Shown here in pieces: positions 15,747-24,971 of a DNA stretch of 34,886 nt; position 1 is the first letter of the stretch; each line of letters starts with the position of its first letter. The notes under the pieces are model-generated. The model searched no databases and was not told the DNA's origin. It saw nothing but the letters and a program-made list of their open reading frames with translations. A program made the position numbers and the translations under genes. The DNA is from Bradyrhizobium sp. (GTDB taxonomy: Bacteria; Pseudomonadota; Alphaproteobacteria; Rhizobiales; Xanthobacteraceae): assembly GCF_030693485.1 (NCBI RefSeq), contig NZ_JAUYAN010000041.1:1-34886 (forward strand), in the 5' to 3' direction.

Positions 15747-15757
<11 letters not shown>
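15456..15757. other. Intergenic stretch between RDD gene and hemB
   Basis: About 300 bases with no supported gene. The first part up to 15577 should hold the RDD promoter (not identified). The rest is a palindromic repeat element (15578-15749) that runs into a hairpin overlapping the hemB stop. Confidence 0.6.
15578..15749. repeat. Palindromic intergenic repeat, type 1
   Basis: The ends are a perfect 14-base inverted repeat, CCCGTCATTGCGAG (15578-15591) and CTCGCAATGACGGG (15736-15749). Inside are further complementary segments: TCCGCC near 15604 with GGCGGA near 15628, GAAGCAATCC near 15639, and GGATTGCTTCGC near 15682. The RNA or cruciform would be one long imperfect hairpin. The terminal motif is of the kind repeated many times between genes in Bradyrhizobium. 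It carries no open frame of its own. Confidence 0.75.
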
Positions 15758-16885
<1,128 letters not shown>

Positions 16886-17008
16886 TCATTGGCATCTTGA
16901 CCTGCCGCAAATCGGCCGGCGGCTCGCCTGGCGGATTGATTTTGCCGCGCCGAGGGGTCAAGAGTCGCTCCATGAACGCGCATTTTCCTGTAACGATCGG
17001 CACTCCGC

Positions 17009-17470
17009 ATGTCTGAAGCCCCATCGCGCGACCAGCCGCGCGACAATGCGATGTCGGTGGCGGCGATTTCGTCGGAGCGAATTGAATCCGACGACAATGC
17101 GTGGACCCGGCGGCTGGTGTTTTTCCTGCGCATCATGGCCGTCGTCTCGGTGGCCAAGGGTCTCTATCACTGGGCCCAGGTCACCGGCTTCATCGGTGGC
17201 GAGGAAGAGGCGTTCGAGAACCAGCCGATGGCGTGGCAGACCGCCACGGTTTATTTCGCCGTGATCGAACTGGTCGCCGCGGTCGGATTGTGGCTGGCGA
17301 CGCCGTGGGGGGCCGTGGTGTGGCTGACCACCGTGGTATCGATGGCGGTGATCGAACTGATGTTTCCGGGAATTTACGGCGGCAGCCTGACGGTGGTGGC
17401 GCTGGAAGCGTTGATGCTGGCGGCGTATCTCGCGCTGGCATGGATGGCCGCGCGCGAACGGCCGCCATAA
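17009..17470 (+). CDS. DUF6163 family membrane protein
   Basis: A 153-residue protein with a polar N-terminal 30 residues and four expected membrane helices: LVFFLRIMAVVSVAKGLYHW, ATVYFAVIELVAAVGLWL, GAVVWLTTVVSMAVIELMF and LTVVALEALMLAAYLALAW. The length and pattern match the DUF6163 family, found next to the MarR-type regulator LdtR in rhizobia, as here. Role unknown; the conserved neighbourhood suggests a link to envelope or osmotic stress, an inference. A small hairpin (17521-17536) follows the gene. Confidence 0.8.
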   Translation: MSEAPSRDQPRDNAMSVAAISSERIESDDNAWTRRLVFFLRIMAVVSVAKGLYHWAQVTGFIGGEEEAFENQPMAWQTATVYFAVIELVAAVGLWLATPWGAVVWLTTVVSMAVIELMFPGIYGGSLTVVALEALMLAAYLALAWMAARERPP

Positions 17471-17865
17471 CGCGCGAACTGCCGCAACGGTGAGAGCAAA
17501 TTCGCGAGGCGTGCAGAAAAAGGCGCGCCATCGCCTAAAATTTTCGGGAATTTTCGCGGTAACTTTTGAGTCACCCTAACGGCGCGGTCACACCTGTTAC
17601 GCAGTCGTTTCGAATTTGAACGGTCCTGTTCCCATATGCGACAGAACGCGCCAACGAAGCGTGAACAGGGGCTCTCCAGCGTTATCGAAAGATTGCCAAA
17701 AGCCCTTTATTAACGGGCTTAATCCGCGATTCACTGTCTTAAATTCATGATCTCTTTATTGTCTTATTTAAGCGGATCTTCAAACCGGCCCCTTACGTTG
17801 AAGCTATCAGGCGGGACACAAGTTTCGTCGAATAAGTCGATAAAAACGACAACAGGGGAAGTGTC
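17471..17865. other. Long regulatory gap upstream of ldtR
   Basis: 395 bases with no supported gene, more AT-rich than the flanks. It contains AATTTTCG twice at exactly ten-base spacing (17539-17546, 17549-17556), an inverted repeat AAGCCC/GGGCTT (17700-17705, 17715-17720), and TGTCTTA twice (17735-17741, 17760-17766). No convincing -35/-10 pair was found. The size and repeats fit a complex or autoregulated ldtR promoter. Confidence 0.5.
17521..17536 (+). terminator. Weak hairpin after the DUF6163 gene
   Basis: Stem AGGCG (17521-17525) and CGCCT (17532-17536) with a six-base loop, preceded by an A-run and followed by AAAATTTT. The short stem makes it a weak candidate terminator for the DUF6163 transcript. 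Confidence 0.3.
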
Positions 17866-18381
17866 ATGATGAAAGCCGTTGCAACGGTGGCCGAAACCAC
17901 CGAACGCGCTCCGGGTCAAGCTCCGGTGCAGCCGCTCTATCTCGAAGCATTGACTTTGGTGGAGCGGCTGCATCGCCGGCTGCTCGACGTGATCAAGGAC
18001 GAATTCGACCGCCGCGGCCGCGCCGACATCAACTCGGTACAGGCGCTCTTGCTCTACAACATCGGCGACAAGGAACTGACCGCGGGCGAACTGCGCACGC
18101 GCGGTTACTACCTCGGCTCCAACGTCTCCTACAATCTGAAGAAGCTCGTCGAGATGGGCTTCCTCGATCATCAGCGTTCGCGCGTCGACCGCCGCTCGGT
18201 TCGCATCCGCCTCACGCCGCAGGGCCAGGAAATCCGCAAGATCGTCGACGCGCTCTATCAGAAGCACGTCAAGACGGTGGAGCAGGTCGGCGGCATCTCG
18301 AACGAGGAATTCGCGACCCTGAACAAGTCGCTGCACCGGCTCGAGCGGTTCTGGACCGACCAGATCCTGTATCGGCTCTGA
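17866..18381 (+). CDS. ldtR: MarR-family regulator LdtR
   Basis: A 171-residue winged-helix regulator of the MarR superfamily. After a 25-residue disordered start there is a dimerisation helix (LYLEALTLVERLHRRLLDVI), then the wHTH at about residues 60-115 (LTAGELRTRGYYLGSNVSYNLKKL as helix-turn-helix in two parts and RSRVDRRSVRIRL as the wing), then C-terminal helices. The sequence matches LdtR, studied in Liberibacter and Sinorhizobium as an activator of an L,D-transpeptidase gene and of osmotic tolerance. The ATG at 17866 has AGGGGAAG upstream. A terminator follows the gene. The target gene is not obvious in this window. Confidence 0.88.
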   Translation: MMKAVATVAETTERAPGQAPVQPLYLEALTLVERLHRRLLDVIKDEFDRRGRADINSVQALLLYNIGDKELTAGELRTRGYYLGSNVSYNLKKLVEMGFLDHQRSRVDRRSVRIRLTPQGQEIRKIVDALYQKHVKTVEQVGGISNEEFATLNKSLHRLERFWTDQILYRL

Positions 18382-18458
18382 GACTTATTCGACTGCGAGA
18401 TCAGGCCAAGCCGGCTTCTTAAAAGACCGGCGGCAACTAGATCAAAGACTTCCCCAAG

Positions 18459-18498
18459 CGCATCGGCCCGGACACCCGGACCGGTGCGTTCTGTTTTT
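18459..18498 (+). terminator. Rho-independent terminator of ldtR
   Basis: An eight-pair stem CGCATCGG (18459-18466) with CCGGTGCG (18481-18488), one G-U pair, a 14-base loop, and then TTCTGTTTTT. It lies 77 bases after the ldtR stop. Confidence 0.65.
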
Positions 18499-18587
18499 GC
18501 TGGGGTTTTTGCCGCGGCGGGCGCGGGTTTCCCGAAATGGAACTTTTTCTCCGGTTCACGCTTATTCCTCGTGACGGAGGACGAGCC

Positions 18588-18818
18588 ATGCTGGTCGAGC
18601 GCGGATTGCAGGTGATGAATGTGGAGGTGGTCGGCGATGCCTATGCCATCGCCGCCAACTATCTGCGCCGTTCCGGCGTCATCCCCGACATTCTCGCCAC
18701 CAACGACCGGCTGCTGGAAATCATCGTGACGATGTTCCAGCGCGGCGAATTCAACCGGATCCGCCTCGCCAACAATGCGATCGCGAAATTCGAAGCCAGC
18801 GCACTCATTCGATCGTAA
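18588..18818 (+). CDS. Small conserved hypothetical protein A (76 aa)
   Basis: Not recognised as a named family. A 76-residue, mostly helical-looking product starting MLVERGLQVMNVEVVGDAYA. The ATG at 18588 has GGAGG at good spacing; the open frame extends to 18537, but that part overlaps leader sequence. There are no cysteines, no signal peptide and no membrane segment. The alternation of hydrophobic residues (AYAIAANYLRRSGVIPDIL, LLEIIVTMFQRG) suggests a compact helical bundle. It is followed after 16 bases by a second small gene, so the two are likely co-transcribed. Real on the strength of the ribosome-binding site, codon pattern and operon spacing. Confidence 0.65.
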   Translation: MLVERGLQVMNVEVVGDAYAIAANYLRRSGVIPDILATNDRLLEIIVTMFQRGEFNRIRLANNAIAKFEASALIRS

Positions 18819-18834
18819 ACCCCCGGAGGATTGC

Positions 18835-19056
18835 ATGGAACCCGCCATCGACCGCATTATGATGACTTACGATCTCTTGGTGAACCGCACCGCCGCCGCC
18901 AGCGCCGAAGCGCGCGCCAAGGTGACGGAGTATCTGATGACGCTGATGGAAGCCGGCGAGAAGGATACGCACCGGCTGACCGTGTGCGGGCTGACTTATT
19001 TGCGTGAACTCGACGGGTCGAGCGATCCGGTGAAGGCGGGGTTTACGGGGCTGTAG
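18835..19056 (+). CDS. Small conserved hypothetical protein B (73 aa)
   Basis: Unrecognised 73-residue protein beginning MEPAIDRIMMTYDLLVNRTA. Residues 1-50 should be two helices (DLLVNRTAAASAEARAKVTE; LMTLMEAGEKDTHRLTVCGL) and the last 20 residues are polar. There is one cysteine. The ATG at 18835 is preceded by a strong CCGGAGGA site, and the gene begins 16 bases after protein A. It is not a paralogue of protein A. The pair may act together; no function is proposed. Confidence 0.65.
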   Translation: MEPAIDRIMMTYDLLVNRTAAASAEARAKVTEYLMTLMEAGEKDTHRLTVCGLTYLRELDGSSDPVKAGFTGL

Positions 19057-19146
19057 GGCGCACTTCGGCGCGAGACGCCTGTTTGCGTTGCTGACATCGC
19101 GCGGAGCCGATACACCTCGGGGCAATCATCACCCCGAGGAAACCTC

Positions 19147-19773
19147 ATGCTCACCCTGCATCATCTCAACGACTCCCGCTCGCAACGTATTTTCTGGCTG
19201 CTGGAAGAACTCGGCACGCCCTATGAAATCATGCATTACCAGCGCAACGCCGAGACGCGGCTGGCGCCGCCGGAATTGACCGCGGTGCATCCGCTCGGCA
19301 AGTCGCCCGTCATCACCGATGGCGGCCTCACCATCGCGGAGTCGGGCGCGATCGTCGATTATCTCATCAGGAAGTACGGTAAGGGAGCGCTGATGCCGGC
19401 GCCCGGCAGCACCGACTACGAAGCCTACAATGAGTGGCTGCATTACTCCGAGGGCTCGGCGATGCTGCCGCTTATGCTGAACCTCTATGTGTCCCGGTTG
19501 AAAGAAGCCGGCGCTCCGTTGCATCCGCGGATCGACAGCGAGTTGAAAAATCACCTCGGCTATGTCGACGGCGCGCTGAAGGGCAGGGAATTCTTCGTCG
19601 GGACGTCGCTGAGCGGGGCGGACATCCAGATGAGCTTTGTCGGCGAAATGGCAAAAGTGTTCGACAAGCTCGCGCCGTATCCGAACCTGGCGGCGTGGCT
19701 GGCGCGGATGCATGCGCGGCCGGCGTTCCAGCGCTCGGTCGAGAAGGGCGGGGCGTACCGGTTCGCGAAATGA
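19147..19773 (+). CDS. Glutathione S-transferase family protein
   Basis: A 208-residue cytosolic GST. The N-terminal thioredoxin-like domain (1-80) begins MLTLHHLNDSRSQRIFWLLEELG, with Ser10 or Ser12 at the usual catalytic position, and contains the GSH-binding GKSPVITDGGLTIAESGAIVDYL (cis-Pro in KSPV, then E-S). The helical C-terminal domain (about 90-205) includes LSGADIQMSF, the N-capping box of helix 6. A GAGGAAACC site precedes the ATG. The pattern resembles bacterial beta/theta-like GSTs; the substrate is unknown. It stands alone before a palindromic repeat. Confidence 0.9.
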   Translation: MLTLHHLNDSRSQRIFWLLEELGTPYEIMHYQRNAETRLAPPELTAVHPLGKSPVITDGGLTIAESGAIVDYLIRKYGKGALMPAPGSTDYEAYNEWLHYSEGSAMLPLMLNLYVSRLKEAGAPLHPRIDSELKNHLGYVDGALKGREFFVGTSLSGADIQMSFVGEMAKVFDKLAPYPNLAAWLARMHARPAFQRSVEKGGAYRFAK

Positions 19774-19800
19774 CGCGGGGCGGGGGCGGATCCTGGCGAG

Positions 19801-19940
19801 CGTCGTCCCGGCCAAGTGAGCGCAGCGAACGCCGAGCCGGGATTCATACGCCGTGTCCTCTCGTGGGATGAAGGTGGCAAACACCTTCCTTTCACCTCGC
19901 GGGCCGCGGCGTATGGGCCCCGGCGTTCGCCGGGGCGACG
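19801..19940. repeat. Palindromic intergenic repeat, type 2
   Basis: Outer arms CGTCGTCCCGG (19801-19811) and CCGGGGCGACG (19930-19940) match at 10 of 11 positions. An inner perfect pair is CATACGCCG (19845-19853) with CGGCGTATG (19907-19915). The motif is of the type found in many Bradyrhizobium intergenic regions. It is unrelated in sequence to the other two repeats in this window. Confidence 0.7.
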
Positions 19941-19992
19941 AAAGACGGGTGAAGGTCGCTCCAGGGCGACGGTTGAGAAGCCCCCCGTCCCC

Positions 19993-20056
19993 ACCATATC
20001 TTGCATAAATATCAGCCATGTACCGCAAGCGCTTGGCCGCCGCCGCCTGATATGGT
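19993..20056 (+). promoter_or_regulatory. Competing hairpins in the glyA leader
   Basis: CTGATATGGT (20047-20056) can pair by its first seven bases with ATATCAG (20009-20015), or by its last eight with ACCATATC (19993-20000). Sharing one arm between two partners is the layout of a switch, but it may simply be a longer decayed inverted repeat. No known glyA-linked riboswitch class is recognised. Confidence 0.3.
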
Positions 20057-20139
20057 ATCCCGCCAGCGCCGCTTTCGATCGCCACACGTGACCGGCCGCA
20101 CCTCAGCTAACAGGTTGCGGCGGTGGAGATATTTCGCTC

Positions 20140-21450
20140 ATGAGCTCTTTTGCCACTAGCGCCAAGACCGCTTCCGCGCCCGACTCGTTCTTTACCGCCA
20201 CCCTGGAGCAGGCCGATCCCGAGATCGCAGCCGCGATCAAGGGCGAACTCGGTCGCCAGCGTCATGAGGTCGAGCTGATCGCCTCGGAAAACATCGTCAG
20301 CCGCGCGGTGCTGGAAGCCCAGGGCTCGGTGATGACCAACAAATATGCCGAGGGCTATCCGGGCGCGCGCTATTATGGCGGCTGCGAATGGGTCGACGTT
20401 GCCGAGACGCTGGCGATCGACCGGGCCAAGAAACTGTTCGGCGCCGGCTTTGCCAATGTGCAGCCGAATTCCGGCAGCCAGATGAACCAGGCGGTGTTCC
20501 TGGCGCTGCTGCAGCCCGGCGACACCTTTATGGGCCTCGATCTCGCCGCCGGCGGCCATCTTACCCATGGCTCGCCTGTCAACATGTCCGGCAAATGGTT
20601 CAAGGCCTCGCATTACACAGTGCGGCGCGAGGACCAGATCGTCGACATGGATGCGGTCGCCAAACAGGCCGAGGAAGTGCGGCCCAAACTGATCATCGCC
20701 GGCGGCTCGGCCTATTCGCGCGCCTGGGATTTCAAGCGTTTTCGCGAGATCGCCGACTCGGTCGGCGCTTACCTCCTGGTCGACATGGCGCATTTTGCCG
20801 GCCTCGTCGCCGGTGGCGTGCATGCCTCGCCGGTGCCGCACGCCCATGTCACCACCACGACCACGCATAAATCGCTGCGCGGTCCGCGCGGCGGCCTGAT
20901 CCTGTGCAATGACGAAGCGCTGGCCAAGAAGCTGAACTCGGCGATCTTCCCGGGCCTGCAGGGCGGCCCGCTGATGCATGTGATCGCGGCCAAGGCGGTT
21001 GCGTTCGCCGAAGCGCTGCGCCCGGACTTTAAAATCTACGCCAGGAACGTGGTCGAGAACGCAAAGGCCTTGGCGGAGACACTGCGCGCCCAGGGGTTCG
21101 ATATTGTTTCCGGCGGCACCGACAACCATCTGATGCTGGTGGACCTGCGGCCGAAGGGCCTCAAGGGCAACGTCTCGGAAAAGGCGCTGGTCCGCGCCGC
21201 CATCACCTGCAACAAGAACGGCATCCCGTTTGATCCGGAAAAGCCGTTCGTCACCTCGGGCCTTCGCCTCGGCACCCCGGCGGCGACCACGCGCGGGTTC
21301 GGCGTCGCCGAATTCAAGCAGGTCGGCATGATGATATCGGAAGTACTCAACGCCATCGCGCAGTCGGAAACCGGCTCGGCGCCGATGGTGGAAGCCGCGA
21401 TCAAGGAACGGGTCAAGGCGCTCACCGACCGCTTCCCGATCTACCAGTAA
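20140..21450 (+). CDS. glyA: Serine hydroxymethyltransferase
   Basis: A 436-residue PLP enzyme that converts serine and tetrahydrofolate to glycine and 5,10-methylene-tetrahydrofolate. PLP Lys244 lies in [14 protein letters not shown]; other signatures are [18 protein letters not shown] (residues 47-64), [15 protein letters not shown] (67-81), [15 protein letters not shown] and [14 protein letters not shown]. Full family length. The ATG has GGAG eleven bases upstream. It is followed by nrdR after 13 bases, so glyA, nrdR and the riboflavin genes may form one transcript, consistent with shared one-carbon and nucleotide metabolism. Confidence 0.97.
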   Translation: MSSFATSAKTASAPDSFFTATLEQADPEIAAAIKGELGRQRHEVELIASENIVSRAVLEAQGSVMTNKYAEGYPGARYYGGCEWVDVAETLAIDRAKKLFGAGFANVQPNSGSQMNQAVFLALLQPGDTFMGLDLAAGGHLTHGSPVNMSGKWFKASHYTVRREDQIVDMDAVAKQAEEVRPKLIIAGGSAYSRAWDFKRFREIADSVGAYLLVDMAHFAGLVAGGVHASPVPHAHVTTTTTHKSLRGPRGGLILCNDEALAKKLNSAIFPGLQGGPLMHVIAAKAVAFAEALRPDFKIYARNVVENAKALAETLRAQGFDIVSGGTDNHLMLVDLRPKGLKGNVSEKALVRAAITCNKNGIPFDPEKPFVTSGLRLGTPAATTRGFGVAEFKQVGMMISEVLNAIAQSETGSAPMVEAAIKERVKALTDRFPIYQ

Positions 21451-21463
21451 AGGTCTCAGACGG

Positions 21464-21946
21464 ATGCGATGTCCCAGCTGCAACAGCCTCGATACGCAGG
21501 TGAAGGATTCGCGTCCGACCGAGGATTCCGCCGTGATCCGGCGGCGCAGGGTATGCGTCGCCTGCAATTTCCGCTTCACCACCTTCGAGCGGGTGCAGCT
21601 GCGCGAACTCACGGTGATCAAGCGCAACGGCCGCCGGGTGCCGTTCGACCGCGACAAGCTGGTGCGCTCGCTGCAGATTTCCTTGCGCAAGCGCCCGGTC
21701 GATCCTGAAAGGGTCGAGAAGATGGTCTCGGCGATCGTGCGCGAGCTGGAAAGCGGCGGCGAGGCCGAGATTTCATCGGAGGCGATCGGCGAGATCGTGA
21801 TGGAGCATCTGCGCCAGCTCGACGACGTCGCCTATGTCCGCTTCGCCTCGGTCTATCGCAACTTTCGCGAGGCCAAGGACTTCGAGACCGTGCTCGGCGA
21901 GCTCTCCGGCGACGACGAAGCGCGGCTCGCCACGTTACGCAAATGA
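21464..21946 (+). CDS. nrdR: Ribonucleotide reductase repressor NrdR
   Basis: A 160-residue ATP/dATP-sensing repressor that binds NrdR boxes at ribonucleotide reductase promoters. The zinc ribbon uses Cys3, Cys6, Cys31 and Cys34 ([16 protein letters not shown]), and the ATP-cone spans about residues 49-139 ([16 protein letters not shown] at its start). The product [10 protein letters not shown] and the [12 protein letters not shown] ending are typical. It starts 13 bases after glyA and its stop overlaps the ribD start as ATGA. No NrdR box was identified in this window, so its targets are elsewhere. Confidence 0.96.
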   Translation: MRCPSCNSLDTQVKDSRPTEDSAVIRRRRVCVACNFRFTTFERVQLRELTVIKRNGRRVPFDRDKLVRSLQISLRKRPVDPERVEKMVSAIVRELESGGEAEISSEAIGEIVMEHLRQLDDVAYVRFASVYRNFREAKDFETVLGELSGDDEARLATLRK

Positions 21947-23112
21947 TCTTCCGCATCCTGGAAGACCAGTACGCTCAGAAATCGAAGGATTCGAAAGCCG
22001 CCGACCAGCGCTTCATGGCGCTGGCGCTGTCGCTCGGCCGGCGCGGGCAGGGCCGCACCTGGCCCAATCCCGCGGTCGGCGCGGTGGTGGTCAGGGACGG
22101 CGTCATCGTTGGCCGCGGCTGGACCCAGCCCGGCGGCCGTCCCCATGCCGAGCCCGAGGCGCTGGCGCGTGCCGGCGAGGCCGCGCGCGGCGCAACGCTC
22201 TATGTGACGCTGGAGCCGTGCTCGCACTTTGGCAAATCGCCGCCCTGCGCCGATGCGGTGATCGCGGCCGGGATTACCCGCGTCGTGTCGGCGGTCGAGG
22301 ACCCCAATCCGCAGGTGGCGGGACAAGGCCACGCCAAATTGCGCGCCGCCGGAATCATGGTCGATATCGGGCCGGGGGCTGTGGAAGCCGCGTACGATCA
22401 TGCCGGGCATTTCCGGCGCGTCCGCGACAAGCGTCCCCACGTGATCCTCAAATTGGCGGTGTCTCCCGACGACAAGATCGCCGCTGCCGGCCACAAGCCG
22501 CTGGCAATCACAGGCGAAGCCGCGAAGGCGCGGGTGCATCTGCTACGCGCGCAATGCGACGCCATCCTGGTCGGGATCGGCACGGTGCTGTCGGACGATC
22601 CCGCGCTGACCTGCCGGCTGCCGGGCATGGAGGCGCGCTCGCCGGTACGGGTGGTGCTCGACCGCGCCTTGCGCATCCCCGGCACCAGCCGCCTGGTGTA
22701 CTCCGCGCGCGAAACGCCGTTGTGGGTGATGACATCAAATCTGTCGGAAGCGCCCGCCGCCATGAAGCTGGGCGCGGCCGGCGCGCAGGTAATCCGCGTG
22801 CCCGTCACAACCACCCCGCCGCCCGGGCTCGATCTCGCCGCCGTGCTGCACACGCTGGCCGAAAGGGGCATCACGCGCCTGCTGGTCGAAGGCGGCGCCC
22901 GCGTCGCGTCATCCCTTGTTTCTGCCGGTCTGGTCGACGAAGTCTGGCTGTTGCGCGGTGCCCATCCGGTCGGCGCCGATGGCGTCCCCGCGCTGGAGGC
23001 ATTGCCGCTCACCGCCATCACAAGGTCGCCCGCATTCAAGCTCCGTGCTAGCGAGACGCTGCAAAGCGACACAATGACCATTTACGAGCGCATCTCATGT
23101 TCACCGGCATAG
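21943..23112 (+). CDS. ribD: Bifunctional riboflavin deaminase/reductase RibD
   Basis: A 389-residue bifunctional enzyme. The N-terminal deaminase (about 20-145) has the zinc site His68-Ala-Glu70 with Cys93 and Cys102 in [11 protein letters not shown]; the C-terminal reductase (about 165-385) contains [29 protein letters not shown] and [13 protein letters not shown]. It performs the second and third steps of riboflavin synthesis from GTP. The ATG at 21943 overlaps the nrdR stop, and its own end overlaps ribE by 16 bases, so nrdR-ribD-ribE are translationally linked. The coupling of NrdR to rib genes is a common alphaproteobacterial order. Confidence 0.96.
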   Translation: MIFRILEDQYAQKSKDSKAADQRFMALALSLGRRGQGRTWPNPAVGAVVVRDGVIVGRGWTQPGGRPHAEPEALARAGEAARGATLYVTLEPCSHFGKSPPCADAVIAAGITRVVSAVEDPNPQVAGQGHAKLRAAGIMVDIGPGAVEAAYDHAGHFRRVRDKRPHVILKLAVSPDDKIAAAGHKPLAITGEAAKARVHLLRAQCDAILVGIGTVLSDDPALTCRLPGMEARSPVRVVLDRALRIPGTSRLVYSARETPLWVMTSNLSEAPAAMKLGAAGAQVIRVPVTTTPPPGLDLAAVLHTLAERGITRLLVEGGARVASSLVSAGLVDEVWLLRGAHPVGADGVPALEALPLTAITRSPAFKLRASETLQSDTMTIYERISCSPA

Positions 23113-23705
23113 TCACCGACATCGGCCAGATCGTCAGCCTCACACCCACCGCGCAGGGCCAGCTGCATCGGCTGCGCATCGCCTGCCGCTACGACCGGTC
23201 CACCATCGCCGACGGCGCCTCGATCGCCTGCAACGGCGTTTGCCTCACCGTGGTCGCCTCGGGCACAGAGGCCGACAGGACATGGTTCGATGTCGACGCC
23301 GCCGCCGAGACGCTGGCCATGACCACGGCGAAACACTGGGTTACCGGCACCAAACTCAATCTCGAGAGGGCGCTGAAGATCGGCGACGAACTCGGCGGCC
23401 ATATCGTGGCCGGGCATGCCGACGGCATCGCCAGCATTATCAAGCGTGACGATCTGCCCGATATGGCGCGGTTCGAACTCTCCACCACGCGGGAACTGGC
23501 GCGCTTCATAGCCATGAAAGGCTCGGTGACGCTGGATGGTGTGTCGCTGACCGTGAATAGCGTTGCCGACGTCGCGTTTTCGGTGCTGATCATTCCGCAC
23601 ACGCTCGGCGTCACCACGCTGGGCGGCTGGCGCGCCGGGACCGAGGTCAATCTCGAGGTCGACCTGATGGCGCGCTACGCCGCGCGGCTGTCGGAAATGA
23701 AGTAG
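23097..23705 (+). CDS. ribE: Riboflavin synthase alpha subunit
   Basis: A 202-residue enzyme made of two lumazine-binding beta-barrel repeats (about 1-95 and 96-195). It dismutates two 6,7-dimethyl-8-ribityllumazine molecules to riboflavin. The hallmark N-terminus [12 protein letters not shown] and the repeat signatures SIACNGVCLTVV and SVTLDGVSLTVNSV (residues about 42-53 and 141-154) are both present, as is GHIVAGHADGIA. Its start lies inside the last 16 bases of ribD, a coupling overlap. The intergenic stretch to ribH is only 104 bases and shows no FMN riboswitch. Confidence 0.96.
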   Translation: MFTGIVTDIGQIVSLTPTAQGQLHRLRIACRYDRSTIADGASIACNGVCLTVVASGTEADRTWFDVDAAAETLAMTTAKHWVTGTKLNLERALKIGDELGGHIVAGHADGIASIIKRDDLPDMARFELSTTRELARFIAMKGSVTLDGVSLTVNSVADVAFSVLIIPHTLGVTTLGGWRAGTEVNLEVDLMARYAARLSEMK

Positions 23706-23809
23706 GCGCAGCCCTTGGCTTTGGCCGCTGCTGCGCCTAAAACCCGCACCAATCGTTGACATTCGGCGCAATCGGTATCTGTCAACGTCTTGAAACGGAT
23801 GAGCAGACA

Positions 23810-24301
23810 ATGGCGGACGCGCGGCGCGCACAGTTGAAGGACCAGACCGACATATCCGGCGCACGGGCGCTGATCGTCGAGGCGCGCTTCTATGACGACA
23901 TCCAGGATGCGCTGCTGGAAGGCGCGGTCGCCGAGTTGAAGGTGGCCGGCGTCAGCCACGAGGTGATCACGGTGCCCGGTGCGCTGGAAATTCCAGCCGC
24001 CATCGCGATCGCGCTCGATGCCGCCGAGAGCAACGGCAAGCCCTATGACGCGGCGATTGCGCTCGGCTGCGTGGTGCGCGGCGACACCATCCATTTCGAG
24101 ATCGTGTCGATAGAATCCTCGCGCGCGCTGATGGACCTCGCGGTGAACAGGAAGTTTCCGCTCGGCAACGGCATCATCACCGTCAACACCGACGCGCAGG
24201 CCTGGGCGCGAGCGCGCGCCAGCGAACTCAACAAGGGCGGCGACGCCGCGCGCGCGGCCTTGGCGATGCTGCGGATCAAACGCCGGCTGGCAAGGGCCTG
24301 A
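23810..24301 (+). CDS. ribH: 6,7-dimethyl-8-ribityllumazine synthase
   Basis: A 163-residue lumazine synthase that condenses 5-amino-6-ribitylamino-uracil with dihydroxybutanone phosphate. Key elements are the [15 protein letters not shown] substrate block, [15 protein letters not shown] and the catalytic His95 in [13 protein letters not shown]. The [17 protein letters not shown] block near the C-terminus is also typical. The ATG at 23810 gives the normal family length; the frame stays open back to 23756 without coding character. It follows ribE by 104 bases and precedes nusB by two, forming the classic rib-nusB order. Confidence 0.95.
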   Translation: MADARRAQLKDQTDISGARALIVEARFYDDIQDALLEGAVAELKVAGVSHEVITVPGALEIPAAIAIALDAAESNGKPYDAAIALGCVVRGDTIHFEIVSIESSRALMDLAVNRKFPLGNGIITVNTDAQAWARARASELNKGGDAARAALAMLRIKRRLARA

Positions 24302-24303
24302 TC

Positions 24304-24816
24304 ATGCCAGAGAAAAAAAAGCCTGCGCCGGCCAGAGGGTCTGACAAGGGGCCCGACAAAAAGGCCAACCGGCGCGGCGCAGCGCGGCTCGCCGCGGTGC
24401 AGGCGCTTTACCAGATGGACATCGGCGGCGCCGGCCTCAATGACATCTTCGCCGAGTTCGAGAGCCACTGGCTCGGCAACGAGGTCGAGGGCGACACCTA
24501 TCTGCCGGCCGAGGCCGCATTCTTCCAGGACGTCGTCGCCGGCGTGGTGCGCGATCAGGCCAGGCTCGACCCCGTGATCGACGAGGCGCTTTCCAGGGGC
24601 TGGCCGTTGAAGCGGGTCGACGCCATCTTGCGCGCGGTGTTGCGCGCCGGGGCCTACGAACTCGAGCATCGCAAGGACGTGCCCGGCCGCGTCGTGGTGT
24701 CGGAATATGTCGATGTCGCGCACGCCTTCGTCGAGTCCGAGGAGACCGGCATGGTAAACGCGGTGCTCGACCAGATCGCCCGCCAGTTTCGCGCCGACGA
24801 GTTTGCGCGGGGATAG
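24304..24816 (+). CDS. nusB: Transcription antitermination factor NusB
   Basis: A 170-residue all-helical RNA-binding protein that, with NusE, acts in rRNA antitermination. The core begins at about residue 23 with RRGAARLAAVQALYQMDIG, the usual NusB start after a Lys/Pro-rich 22-residue extension. Later blocks are WPLKRVDAILRAVLRAGAYEL and VVVSEYVDVAHAFVESEETGMVNAVLDQIAR (in its usual conserved order). It starts two bases after ribH. The basic N-terminal tail is longer than in E. coli but common in alphaproteobacteria. Confidence 0.95.
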   Translation: MPEKKKPAPARGSDKGPDKKANRRGAARLAAVQALYQMDIGGAGLNDIFAEFESHWLGNEVEGDTYLPAEAAFFQDVVAGVVRDQARLDPVIDEALSRGWPLKRVDAILRAVLRAGAYELEHRKDVPGRVVVSEYVDVAHAFVESEETGMVNAVLDQIARQFRADEFARG

Positions 24817-24843
24817 GCCGGGATGGGCGCTCGCCGCACATTC

Positions 24844-24952
24844 AACTGTCATCATCCGCGAAAGCGGATGACCCAGTACGCCGCGGCTCCTCGGTCGATC
24901 GCGGGCATCTCTGGAATACTGGGTCGCCCGGTCAAGCCGGGCGATGACAGTT
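24844..24952. repeat. Palindromic intergenic repeat, type 3
   Basis: Outer perfect arms AACTGTCATC (24844-24853) and GATGACAGTT (24943-24952). Inner perfect arms ACCCAGTA (24871-24878) and TACTGGGT (24917-24924). Two small hairpins lie between them, ATCCGC-GAAA-GCGGAT and CGCCCGG-TCAA-CCGGGCG. The element fills almost the whole gap between nusB and thiL and resembles dispersed Bradyrhizobium intergenic elements. Confidence 0.75.
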
Positions 24953-24971
24953 GTGTGTTGGGTCGCGCCGC

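Larger units (their letters stand above)
19774..20139. other. Intergenic region between GST gene and glyA
   Basis: 366 bases without a supported gene. The first half is a palindromic repeat element (19801-19940). The second half is the glyA leader, holding an unusual set of overlapping complementary segments (19993-20056). No clear -35/-10 pair was identified. Confidence 0.6.

Noticed and set aside
20107..21690. A 527-codon open frame on the minus strand opposite glyA and part of nrdR
   Set aside because: The opposite strand encodes complete SHMT and NrdR. The antisense product shows no recognisable fold, and long antisense frames are common in DNA of this composition.
23706..23809. Possible FMN riboswitch between ribE and ribH
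   Set aside because: The 104-base gap is too short and lacks the conserved RFN-element sequences.
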